A stretch of 64,000 bases of DNA from Codonopsis lanceolata (Eukaryota; Streptophyta; Magnoliopsida; Asterales; Campanulaceae). Positions 33,069-43,421 of this stretch are shown here, one piece after another. The notes under the pieces were generated by a model. The model saw nothing but the letters and a program-made list of their open reading frames with translations, was not told where the DNA came from and searched no databases. Both the position numbers and the translations under genes were made by a program. The DNA is taken from the NCBI GenBank assembly GCA_013146195.2, contig CM028378.1:89896295-89960294 (forward strand), written 5' to 3'. Position 1 is the stretch's first letter. Every line of letters starts with the position of its first letter.

Positions 33069-34898
33069 TGTAGACACCCCAATTTTGTACCCCTGGTATG
33101 TGACTCTGACATAAGATATCAATAACTGTTAAAACTTAACAAATGTCAAGTTACAGGAGTTAAAAATGCAAAAGGCAAAGCAGGATGCGCAAAATAGTGA
33201 ATTGCGAGAGGTGAAAGTGTCAAAATGAAAGTTGAATAGTGGGCTTGGTGCCGCCTGCGGTGCTGCGCCAGAAGAAGGAATTGGCCGCACCATGTGTTTT
33301 ACTGTAGCTTGTCTCAGTTAACGCAAAGTGTAGATTTTGAAGCCCGCGGTACCACTGATCGATGCCGGCTGAACAAACTGGAGAATTCCCGATGGATCCC
33401 CACTCTTTCGCTATAAATAGAAGGCCCCGAGTCCCTTCTTACTTGTTCAGAAATCGGTAGAGAAAAAACCGAGAAGAAGCTCTGTCTCTCCGTTATTCTG
33501 TCAAAATATTAGTACGAGAGGTGTGAGATAGGTGAGCGAAGCCCCTAAAAGTCTCCAACCCCGTACAAACTCCGCCAAAATAAATATCCATAGGTTATAA
33601 GTGATCCCTAGCCTAGTTGTTAGATATCCACCTCACTTCCCCGGCCCAAAAATCCCAAAGTAAGCCGTTACTCTGCCCGAGTAACGAGCTGAAAAACCAA
33701 AAAACTAAGCCGTTATTCCGCCCAACCAAAAAGGTCAAAACCTACCAAAATAAGATGTCACTCTACCCGAGTTGACAAGCCAAAAGTCTCCGAAATAAGC
33801 AGTCACTCTGCTCAAATCAAAACAACAACCAAACAGCAAACAACAAAAAAGACTCCCTCTCTCTGAAGGACAGAAGGAGCCACACCACCGCTCTAAAACG
33901 TAAAACCTTTAAGGGCGTTGTTTATTTCATTTATTTACTTTTCTGTCTAGTTATTATTTTAAAGTTGTTATTTAAATCCGGCACAATGTAGCCAATATTA
34001 GTCGTTGTGCTGCCCGGATTAGATTAGGAAATATTATGTAAAAGAGTCGTTATAATGACCAAACATTTTTAAACACATTTGTAATTATTGTAAGGAAATG
34101 GCTGCAAGTCCGTAAATAATGTAGCCACGGATGTATCTATTTTAATTTCCTGTCTTTTAATACTTTATTTATTTGCTAAATAAATATAACAATAAGCATA
34201 TTTCAGCTAAAAACCGCTTTTGAGACCGAAAGGGCGAGTTGGGTGCCTAGCACCTTCCCAACTCGTAACTTAGCCTCCGAACCCGTTTTCTTTTTCTCTG
34301 GTTTATTTTTCTTTTCTTTGGTTTTGCTTTATTTGCCTTAAAATAAATATGACGACTCTAAAACTTTCAGATCCAGTGGGGCCTCGCAACACTCCTTCTT
34401 TGCACTTTTCCGTTCTCCCCTAAAAAATGGAGAATAGGAATGGAAGGGTGATGTATTCTCATATGTATCCCCTAAAAAAGGGATAACTTGATGCGGGAAA
34501 CCCAAAGCTCCCATAGTGATCTGAAACGGGCCATAAGGCTATTTTTAATAAAATAAAATCCAGCGGGCGTAGCGGGCTGCCGCAATATCATTTTTTGCAC
34601 TTTTTCTTTCCCTAAAAAGCGAAAATGAGAATGAGAGGCTAATGCATTCCCATATCCTGGTATCCCCTAAAAAAGGGATAACTTGATGCGGGAAACCATA
34701 AGTTCCCATATTGGATACAAAATCCACTAAAGACAACCGAGGCACATTCCAACGTGCTAACATAGACAGCACTTCTCTCGCACTTTTGATTTCGTCTTCC
34801 CCTAAGCAAGGGAGGGTGGAAGCGAGGCAAAGTGGATGTCGCGATCCGCACGCACGCACCCCTATCCAGGTGCTGGCGCGGTCGCACCCTGAACCTCA
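33069..34898 (+). repeat. 3' LTR of Ogre-like copy B (long subfamily)
   Basis: 1830 bp from TGTAGACACCCC to GAACCTCA. Parts in order: GGCGC-type patch (33243-33290), TATAAATAG (33412-33420), CTCTCTGAAGGACAGA block (about 33855-33875), CGAGTTGGG/CCCAACTCG hairpin (34234-34265), two tandem units with five small hairpins (34413, 34466, 34603, 34661 and 34795), and a GC-rich end. AAACT follows (34899-34903) as candidate target copy, but no partner is visible because the other end is in the gap. Confidence 0.85.
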
Positions 34899-34922
34899 AA
34901 ACTAGACCAGGAGAAAATTATC

Positions 34923-35671
34923 TTGCAAAAGACGATTGACTCCTCGTACAACTCAAAGGAAACCTTCGAAGGAATCCTATCTAGCCAAAAGCCAATTGGA
35001 GATAAATCAGGCTTACGCTATAATGATGAGCCTAACCTAGTAAGCGCTTCGGTCACAGAGAAAGGTGAAACCTCTAAGACTGCTGTTGATCTTTCCTTCT
35101 CCAAACAGACCTTTGGTAGCAAGGGTAAACATGGACTTGGTTATACAAGCGTACCATATGTTTACCCCAAGGTCACAAAGGGAAAGCCAAAGTTGCTACT
35201 TCTGATGAGAAGCATGTAATAGGAAGAATAGAGAAATCTAAGTCTACCGGCAGCAGCTCTGCCAAGGCAAAGTCTCTAGGCAATAAACAAACGAAATCCC
35301 TACTGTTACCTGTCAATTTTTTTTATGAAATGGCTAAGGCTCCCAAGCTTGTTGACACTAAACTTAAAGGAGTTCTAATGGATGCTCCTAAGTCTGTTAA
35401 CAAGAGAACAACCAAGGCTAGGTCTGCTGTTAATAGACCAAGGAACATTCATAAGAAGCCTCTCAAGCCTACTGTTAACAAGCATGTTGAACCCAAGAGT
35501 GCTGTTGGAAAGAAAGAAAGTCACAAGCACTATACAGCAAAAGCAGATCACAGTTCTCAATGGAACTTTCATCTTTATCATCCTTGCAATTGTTTAGGCC
35601 ATCTGGCCCTAGAATGCCTGCTAAGGTTCACTCCAAAATCTAAGAGGCCTAGTTCTCTCAAGGTTAGGTAG
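34923..35671 (+). pseudogene. Sirevirus gag, C-terminal part with zinc knuckle
   Basis: The first frame (34923-35219) has ILSSQKPIGDKSGLRY and GKHGLGYTSVPYVYP, the SxKxGLGY-like words found in Sirevirus Gag. A frameshift near 35190 leads to a lysine-rich frame (35222-35671) ending HPCNCLGHLALECLLRF, a zinc knuckle of the C-x2-C-x4-H-x4-C type in which the first cysteine spacing and one residue look altered. The N-terminal capsid part is missing. Confidence 0.75.
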
Positions 35672-35699
35672 GTTTGGGTCCCAAAAGGTTGCTAATCCT

Positions 35700-37005
35700 C
35701 AGGACCTAAAAGAAAGTAAATGGGACCTTGTTCCTTTGACTTTTTCAGGTCTGTTTCATGGCTATAGATTCAGAAGATAAGGACATCTGGTACCTCGACA
35801 ATGGCTGTTCAAGGCACATGACATGGAACAGAAGTCTACTTTCAGATATAGCTGAAGCTAAAGGTCCAATGGTGATATTTAGCGAAAATGCCAGAGGGAC
35901 GACGATTGGGTATGGCTTTATCACTAGAGGAAATCTCTCAATCAATAAAGTTTCTCTAGTAAATGGCGTAAAGCATACACTTCTAAGCATATCTTAATTC
36001 TGCGACAAGGGTCTTATCTGCCAATTCTCCTCCAACCAATGTCTTATCAAAGATCGTGAATCCTGCTCAACTCTACTGACTGACAATAGACAAGGAAACG
36101 TCTATGTCGTGGACTTAAACTTACTCGGGAGATCCTCCAGCCTTTTCTTAGTTGCCAACAACATTCGTGACAACAGTTGGCTTTGGCACAAACGTCTCAG
36201 CCACCTCAATTTCAAGTACCTCTTCAAGCTCTGCAAAGATGGGCTTGTCAAAGGTCTACCTACGGTGTTTGCCGACCACTACAGAAGTTGTAAACATTGT
36301 CAACTAGGAAAACTTTCTAAGTCTTCCTTCAAGAGAAAGCCTGTTATGTCAACTTCCAGACCTCCTTAACTTCTTCATATGAATCTCTTTGGACCAATCA
36401 CTACTGTCAGTATTTCTGGAGACAAGTACACACTTGTAGTAGTTGATGACTACTCTCAATTCACTTGGATCGAAACGATGACATCAAAAGATGAAACACA
36501 TGATCTATTCACCGCCCTATTCAGAAGACTTCAAACTCAAAAGCTTGAAGACATAAATGACATCAGATCAGACAATGGCACCGAATTCAAAAACAACGGT
36601 GTTGAAAGATATTGCGATGACCACGTGATTGGCCACAACTTCTCTGGTGTCGGGACTCCTCAACAAAATGGTGTAGCTGAACGAAAGAACATAACACTTA
36701 TTGAAGCAGCAAGAACTATGCTGGCAGAAGCTAAACTTCCAAAATACTTCTAGGCAGAAGGCGTCAACTCTGCTTGCTTCACTTAGAATCGATCCCTGGC
36801 AAACAAGTTTCATAACAAAACTCCATATGAAATATGGAGAGGAGGAGTCCCAAACCTAGGATTTTTCAAAATCCTCAACTGTAAATGTTTTATTCTTTAT
36901 AATGGAAAGGAATATAGAGGCAAATTTGATTCAAAATCAGACGAAGGAATTTTTGTAGGATATTCAAATCATTCAAAAACATTTCGCATATTTAACAAAA
37001 CTTCT
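35700..37005 (+). pseudogene. Sirevirus protease and integrase (stops)
   Basis: The protease region (35758-35997) has DIWYLDNGCSRHMT; the catalytic triad position, normally D-S/T-G, reads D-N-G, so activity is doubtful. After TAA at 35995 the GAG-pre-integrase part reads LWHKRLSHLNFKYL and CKHCQLGKLSKSSFKRK. The integrase core has VVVDDYSQFTW, RSDNGTEF and QQNGVAERKN, so all three acidic catalytic residues remain. Stops at 36367, 36751 and 36784 break the frame. Sequence to about 37005 continues with NKTPYEIW and DEGIFVGYS. Confidence 0.85.
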
Positions 37006-38866
37006 TTGAAAATTTTAGAATTTGTGCATTCTACTTTTGATGAATATTTATTAGAGCCACGAGTGGCTCCAAATGTTGATGATGATTCTGAGGATGTTGA
37101 GACAGGTACAAATCAAGCTTCTACTTCTTCTCCACCTCAGAATCCTCCAATAGCAGGCTCTTCGAATTATGCTAATCCAGCACAAGCAGACTTCAACTCT
37201 ACTGGCACCTCCTCCGACTCTTCTATTTACCCAGATCCTATCTCTTCTGTTCTACCTCAAACACCTTTGCAGATCACTCATCCTTCTTTTTCACCAGAAA
37301 ATGAAGGTCTCGAAGATCCTATCTCTTCTAAACCTAATTTTCGTGAATCACCTTCTCTTCGTTCTCAAGAATTCTTAAAGGATGAACTCACCAGAAGTGA
37401 TCTCCTTCCAGCTGTTATTGAAACAAGAGATCACCCCATCTCTCAAATCATTGGTGATCTCAACTCAGGAGTTCGTACTAGAAGCAGTGTTCGAAATGAG
37501 ACTATGTTTTCCTTCGCATTCATATTTGAAATCAAGCCAAATAAGATTGATGAAGCTATTAAAGACCACTACTGGATTGAAGCTATGCAAGAAGAACTTA
37601 ACTAGTTTGAAAGATGCAAAGTGTGGAGCTTTCTAGCCTATGCGTCGTTCATGGACTTCAAGGTATATCAGATGGAAGTGAAGAGTGCCTTTCTCAATGC
37701 TGATCTTCTAGAAACAGTGTACGTTGAACAACCTCCAGGTTTTGTCATCCAAGGTAAAGAGGATCAAGTATATCGACTCAAGAAAGCACTTTATCGCCTC
37801 AAACAAGCTTCCAGAGCTTGGTATGAAACTCTATCCAAGTTCTTAATCGAACAAGGATTCGTGAGAGGAAGAATAGACACAATTCTGTTCATCCTTAACC
37901 ACAAAGTTCATTCCCTACTGGTACAAATTTATGTGGACGACATCATCTTCTGATCAACAAATCAAAGCCTGTGCAAAAGATTCGAGAAGCTGATGCAAAG
38001 CAAGTTCGAGATGAGCACATGATGGGAGAGCTCACCTACTTTCTAGGACTTCAGATTTAACAAACTTCAGACAGGATCTTCATCAGCCAAACCAAATATG
38101 CAAAGGAACTTATCAAGAAGTTTGGTCTTGATTCGAGACACCAATGTCTACTGACTGCCATCTTGAAAAAAATGAGAAGGGAAAGCAAGAGAATGTGACC
38201 AAGTACCGAGGAATCATAGGTTCACTTCTTTAGCTTACTTCCAGTAGACTTGATATTATGTTTGTTGTTTGTGTTTGTGCTAGATTTCAGGCAGATCCAA
38301 GGGAATCACACTTGTTTTATGCTAAACGTATCATCAGGTATGTTTGAACAACTACAAATCTGGGTATCTGGTATTCAAGAAGGAACAACTTTGATCTAGT
38401 TGGATACTAAGATGCAGACTGTGCAGCCTGCAAAGTTAGCGGAAGAAGCACCAGTGGGACCTATCAATTTCTTAGAAATAGACTTGTCTCATGGTCATGC
38501 AAAAAGCAAGGATCAGTTGCAAATTCAACCATAGAGGCAGAATACATTGCTACCAGCAGTTGCTGTTCTCAACTACTTTGGATGAAGTAACAACTAGTGG
38601 ACTACAACATCAAGACTACAAATTATCCTATCATGTGTGATAACACTTCTGTAATTTCAGTCTCAAAGAATCTAGTGATGCACTCCAAGACAAAGAACAT
38701 TGATATTCGTTATCACTTCATCAAAGATCATGTGGAAAAAGGTAACATCAGTTTGGAATATGTTCCAACAGAACATCAATTGGCTGAAATTCTCATCAAG
38801 CCACTGGATGCTACCAGGTTTGTATATTTAAGGAGAAATCTTGGTATGATTGATCCTACAGCTTAA
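37006..38866 (+). pseudogene. Sirevirus reverse transcriptase and RNase H (deletion and stops)
   Basis: A serine/proline-rich spacer (37006-37500) precedes the RT: EAMQEELN, stop TAG at 37603, then CKVWSF joined directly to AYASFMDFKVYQ. Roughly 150 bases that normally encode the RT fingers (from the LVPRP region to the FAPVAR region) are missing at this join. The first catalytic aspartate is replaced by glutamate (QMEVKSAFLN), while YVDD is intact (QIYVDDIIF). From 37952 on the frame changes repeatedly. RNase H remnants end with IDIRYHFIKDHVEKGNI and YVPTEHQLAEILIKPLD at 38866, where the usual D reads E (ALAE for LAD-type). Confidence 0.85.
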
Positions 38867-39259
38867 AGTTTATTTTTTAAGTTTAAAGTTGTTTCATACC
38901 AGCAGACGTTAATTGTTACTAACTCTGTTATTGTTTTAGCTTAAAATCATTAAATCCAGGTTAGTATTTTTGTTCACAGTCTTTTAGAGGGTAAAAATTT
39001 GTTTAAAAGGCTAAGAGGTTAAAAGTCACTTTTCGCTGTTAACTTTCAAAATATCTTAAGTTAAAATCTTTATGAAAGACACCTGTCAATCATCCAAGCT
39101 ATTTTCGCTAAAATGACTTTTCTCCTTCTTTAAATAGACTTTGAACCACCATTTTGCAAAGTTTCACAAACCCTCACTCTCTACTTAAACCATCTGTTAT
39201 TCTCTGCAACTGCTTCGTTTTTGCCTCTTTTACTTCACTTCTTCTTCTCTACAGCAACA
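38867..39259 (+). other. Spacer between Sirevirus pol and env-like ORF
   Basis: No ORF of interest. The sequence is AT-rich to about 39120, then CT-rich with a CTTTAAATAGACTTTG word (39128 on), which could be a TATA-type promoter element for the downstream ORF. That promoter is an inference from position only. Confidence 0.4.
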
Positions 39260-41250
39260 ATAGTAAGCATTTCAAATACCCTTTAGAAATTTCTCATACG
39301 GTTTATTGTTTATATTCTTCTTTTGAGTTTCCGCCTTTGTTGTCTTTTTTAAAACCTTGAAACCTTTGGTTCTCTCTCTACTTAAAATAATTATTTCTTT
39401 AAGATTTATCAAATGATGTTTCTCTGTAAAACTTCTCTCAAAACATTCAATGGTTTCAATTTTTTTAATTTAATTATTCTTTTAAAAAAAATGAAATCTT
39501 TGATTGTTTGTTATGTCTAGGGAAAAAACCTAATTTTTGAAACTGCTTTTGTAGGCGAAATCATCTGCGAAATCCAGTTCTGGTAAAAGGAAGGTTCTCA
39601 ACCCAGAGCAAGTTACTCATCCAGATCCTTCTGTCAACCTTCCTAGGTTGCCCTTCTATCTTGCCGCTCACAACATTATCCAGGAGCCGCCGACGAATAC
39701 ATACCTCCCGGGTATGTGCATTGAATTAGATTATGTCCGAACCTTTGCTGTCGGAGCAAAGATGTGTGAGGACATGGATGCGTCTGGGATTCTCCCCCTC
39801 TTCACTCTTCACGACACCGACTATCGCAACCTCCTCGCTGAAGAGTTCTACCAATGAATGAAGATTAACACCAAAACACCATCAGTCGTACGAGGATGGA
39901 TTCGTGGACGTCCCTTCTCTCTTTTTGCCAAGGTTATATCCAAGGTAATTGGACTCCACTATGGCGGGGACAGTGAGCTGTCTAGTGCTGAGGCTAACAC
40001 CTCCTTTGAAGCAATGAGGAGAGCAGATACCCCAAGGGAACCCCAAGGGAAAATGCTGAGGAACGTCTTTCCCTTGGACGTCTACTGTTCAAGCCATCTA
40101 CTCGACAAGTCGTTTCTGTTCAAGAACGGTTCCCACAACGTCCTTACCTCCCAAACAGCTCAACCTTTCAAGCGCCATCCACCAGAGGATCCACCTCAAG
40201 TATGGTGCCCTCATCTTCAACGAGCTCCGCAACTACATCGCGACTGTCAAGGTCAGCCCTTACAATAAGAGGCCTTTTGTCCGACTGATGAATACCCTGC
40301 TCAGGGATACGCCAGATATTAGCTCTATTGTTGAGCCGGAGGAGCTAAAAAAGGTGACGAAGGACAAACAAGTGACCACCACCTTCTTCACCAAGTACTT
40401 CAAGTATGAGAACAAGTAGAGGCAGCAAAGAGGGCTCTCTAACATTTCTGCTGAAATGGTGGCCCAGCCTACACCTATGATGGTTACACGGTTCAATATG
40501 GACGAGTATGATGCTGCCAGGGAAGCTGTTCTCGCTGCCAGAAGAGTAGCAAAGAAGCAAACCACTACTGTTACCCGGGACATTTTACAAGAAGCAAGGG
40601 AACTGGCAGATAAGTCCGAGCACATATTGAAGCACTCCAAGATTGCGCGAGCCAGAAAGGAGAGTGGTTTCTCACCAGATGAGGCTGAAGTCATGGCTAA
40701 GATAGTAGCCAAGACCAAGGAAGATGTCAAGGAAATGCAAGAAGCTGAGATAGAAGAGCTTCAAGCAGCATGGATTCGGAAGGAACTGCAGGCTAGCAGA
40801 CGTGCAAAGTCTGCTGGCAGCTCATCCACAACTGCTGGTCAAACCTCTTCTCCCCAGCCTTAACCAACCCCTTCTTCTCCCAGTCAACCCAAACCCCTAA
40901 ACGTAAACCCTCTTCTTACCAACCCTTACCCATGCCTAAACGCAAGCGTTTTCATAAAGGCCTCCCAACCAAGCCACCAGTAGACCCTCTCATCTCTGTC
41001 GATGAAGCTTCTGGATCTCCTATCCAATTTCTAAGCGAGAAAAAGGAAGTTTGCTGGCAACCCACCTTCTAACCCTTCTTTAACCATTCCCACTGAGTTA
41101 TCTACCCAGGAGGAGCCAGACGCTCTGAAGGAGTCTATCCCTCAGGAGGAGCCCATAATTCTTGACAACTCTAGTTCTCAAGAGAAGCCTACCAATCCAC
41201 CTACCCACACACCGCCCTCTCCCTTCAACTAATCACCAAACCTATCCACT
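39260..41250 (+). pseudogene. Sirevirus env-like ORF with probable intron next to the start codon
   Basis: Exon 2 opens at 39555 after TTTTGTAG with AKSSAKSSSGKRKV (nuclear-signal-like basic run), then LPFYLAAHNII and FAVGAKMCEDMDASG. TGA at 39855 interrupts, then RGWIRGRPFSLFAKVISKVI, and after frameshifts NISAEMV and a coiled-coil (40500-40800: AAREAVLAARRVAK, EARELADKSEHILKHS, EDVKEMQEAEIEELQ). A proline/serine/threonine-rich tail follows to about 41250. Upstream, AATAGTAAGC at 39259-39268 looks like a start codon (now ATA) immediately followed by a GTAAGC donor, which would give a 292-base intron (39263-39554). Coiled coil plus proline-rich tail is as described for the SIRE1 env-like protein; its role is unproven. 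Confidence 0.65.
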
Positions 41251-41617
41251 CCCCTTCACCTACTCCTACCCAAACCAACCCTTCTTCACCATCTGAACAA
41301 AACCAACCCATTCCCTACATCGTTATCCCCTGGTTTCCACCCATCCTTTCCTCTTCTGCTAGAAAGATCATCTTTGAACTTTCGTCAGTAGGAGACCTCT
41401 TCACAAAGCCTACTCTCCCTCCACCAGAACCTCAACCCATGAGACCAGAAGACCTTTTCTATCCCCTTCCTTCCTCTAGTTCTCAACTGACCCCAACCCA
41501 GCCCCTTCAATTATATGTGATCATTCGGACACAGATATTTAAATAAACCCAACCCTACTTTCATCCCCACCTCAAGTCAATTCCTCCTCATCTTCCCACA
41601 CATTCCCCACACCCGAT

Positions 41618-43421
41618 TGTGGGCTCCTAGGACGTGCGCCCGCGCCCCGCGCCCCCTTGGTTAGGGGTGCGCGTACGTGCGGATGCGGGACACCACTACT
41701 CTCGTTCCACCCTCCCTAGTTTAGGGGAAGACGGAATCAAAAGTGCGAGAGGAGTGCTGTCTACGATAGCGCGTTGGAATGCGCCTCGGTTGCCTTTAGT
41801 GGATTTTTTATCCAATATGGGAACTTTGGGTTTCCCGCATCAAGTTATCCATTTTTTAGGGGATACCAGGATATGGGAATGCATCACCCTTTCATTCCAA
41901 TTTTCCTTTTTTTAGGGGAAAACGGAAAAGTGCAAAAAAGGATGTTGCGACGCCCCCACTATGGATTTTATTAAAAATAGCCTTATGGCCCGTTTCGGAT
42001 CACTATAGAAGCTTTGGGTTTCCCGCATCAAGTTATCCCTTGTTTAGGGGATATCAGGATATGGGAATACACCACCCTTTCATTCTCATTTTCCATTTTT
42101 TACACCACCCTTTCATTCTCATTTTCCATTTTTTAAGCGGAAAAGTGCAAAAAGTTTTAGAGTCGCCATGGATCCAAAAATTTTAAGGCAAAAATAAAGC
42201 AAAACCGAGAAAAAAAGAAAAGAAAAACCATAGAGTCGCCGGGTTCTTTATTTTAAGTAAAAAAAAAGAAAACCATACGAGTAGAAGGGTGGGAAGGTCG
42301 GCTAGGCACCCAACTTCGCCCTTTCGGTCTCAAAATAGTTTTTGGCTAAAGTATGCTTATTGTTATATTTATTTAGCAAATAAATAAAGCATTAAACGAC
42401 AGGAAATTAAAACAAATACATCCATGGCTACATTATTTACGGACTTGCAACCTTTTCATTACAATAATTACAAATGTATTTAAAAATATTTGGCTATTAT
42501 AACAGCTCTTTTACATAATATTTTCTAATCTAATCCGGGCAGCACAACGACTTATATTGACTACATTGGGCCGGATTTTAAATAACAACTTTTATAAATA
42601 ATAAATAATTAAATAGATAAGTAAATAAATAAACCGCCCTTAAAGGCTATTACCTTTTAGAGCGGGGTGTGCTCGCTCTGTCCTTTTCGGGAGAGGGAGA
42701 CTTTTATTGTTGTTGCTGATGTGATTTGGGCAGAGTGACGACTTATATATGGTAGTTTTAGCTTACTCACTCGGGCAGAATGACGGCTTAGTTTTGGTGG
42801 TTTTGGCTTATTTGGTTGGGCGGAATAACGGCTTATTTCGGGTGATTTCAGCCTATTTACTCGGGCAAAGTAACGGCTTACTTTATGGTTTTTGGGCTGG
42901 GGAAACAAGGTGGATACCTTATAAAAGGGCTAGGGATCACTTTAACTGGTTGGACTTGTGTTTGGAGGAGGTTTGGCAGGGTTTTGAGGCTTTATGAGAC
43001 GAGGGGATCGCACACCGCATAAAAATTACGCAGAGTTTTTCTGGTCTTCAAGCCTTCGTCGAAGAATTCTCCCTCAAAGCGTAGCCGGGCACCTGCATTT
43101 ATAGTTGGACTTGTGCTTCATCGGATTGTACAGTGCGCTAGAAATTTTGTACAATGCGTTAACTCCACAAGCACTATTTGGGACCTTGGCGCGGACAACA
43201 AGCTCCCTTGGCGCGGTGCCAAGGAACCATGTTGGCAGCGCCAAGCTACTATTCCAGCTTCAATTTTTGACATTTTCCCCCCCTGCAGTTCACTATTCAT
43301 GCATCCTACTTTTTCCTTTTGCATTTTCAATCCTGTAACTTGACATTTTGTTAAGTTTAAATAGTTCTTGATATCACATGTCAGAGTTACATATCAGGGG
43401 TATGAAATTGGGGTGTCTACA
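41618..43421 (-). repeat. Ogre-like LTR, minus strand (3' LTR, long subfamily)
   Basis: On the minus strand it starts TGTAGACACCCC at 43421 and ends GGAGCCCACA at 41618, 1804 bp. It has TATAAATG (43096-43103), a GC patch (43190-43246), the GGGCGAAGTTGGG block (42293-42325), two tandem hairpin units (about 41800-42150) and the hairpin near 41715. GAGGGGCTC directly before it (43430-43422) is the polypurine tract, so this is a 3' LTR. CCGAT (41613-41617) is the candidate target copy. Its 5' partner is not obvious: the LTR at 54959-56300 belongs to the other subfamily. Confidence 0.8.

Larger units (their letters stand above)
18936..34898 (+). mobile_element. Ogre-like copy B, non-autonomous (gag only, TR-GAG-like), with nested LINE
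   Basis: Order on the plus strand: LTR remnant (18936-19454), PBS (19457), leader (to 20887), degenerate gag (20888-22300), 3' region (about 22420-25294, resuming after the LINE at 31184-33068), polypurine tract and 3' LTR (33069-34898). Both LTRs end in the variant GAACCTCA instead of the CCCACA seen at 43421 and 58311, which supports pairing them as one insertion. Gag passes directly into the 3' region without protease, RT, RNase H or integrase. Gag-only LTR elements have been described in plants as TR-GAG. Mobilisation would have needed pol from a full-length relative. The element is broken by the N gap and by the LINE. Confidence 0.65.
34904..41617 (+). mobile_element. Sirevirus-type Ty1/copia element, both LTRs missing
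   Basis: The order is that of Ty1/copia: gag with zinc knuckle, protease, GAG-pre-integrase, integrase, RT, RNase H. A further ORF with coiled-coil and proline-rich parts follows pol, which is the mark of Sireviruses (SIRE1 type). The element lies between two Ogre-like LTRs in opposite orientation (ending 34898 and starting 41618) and shows no LTR of its own. Numerous stops and a deletion in RT make it inactive. Confidence 0.85.
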
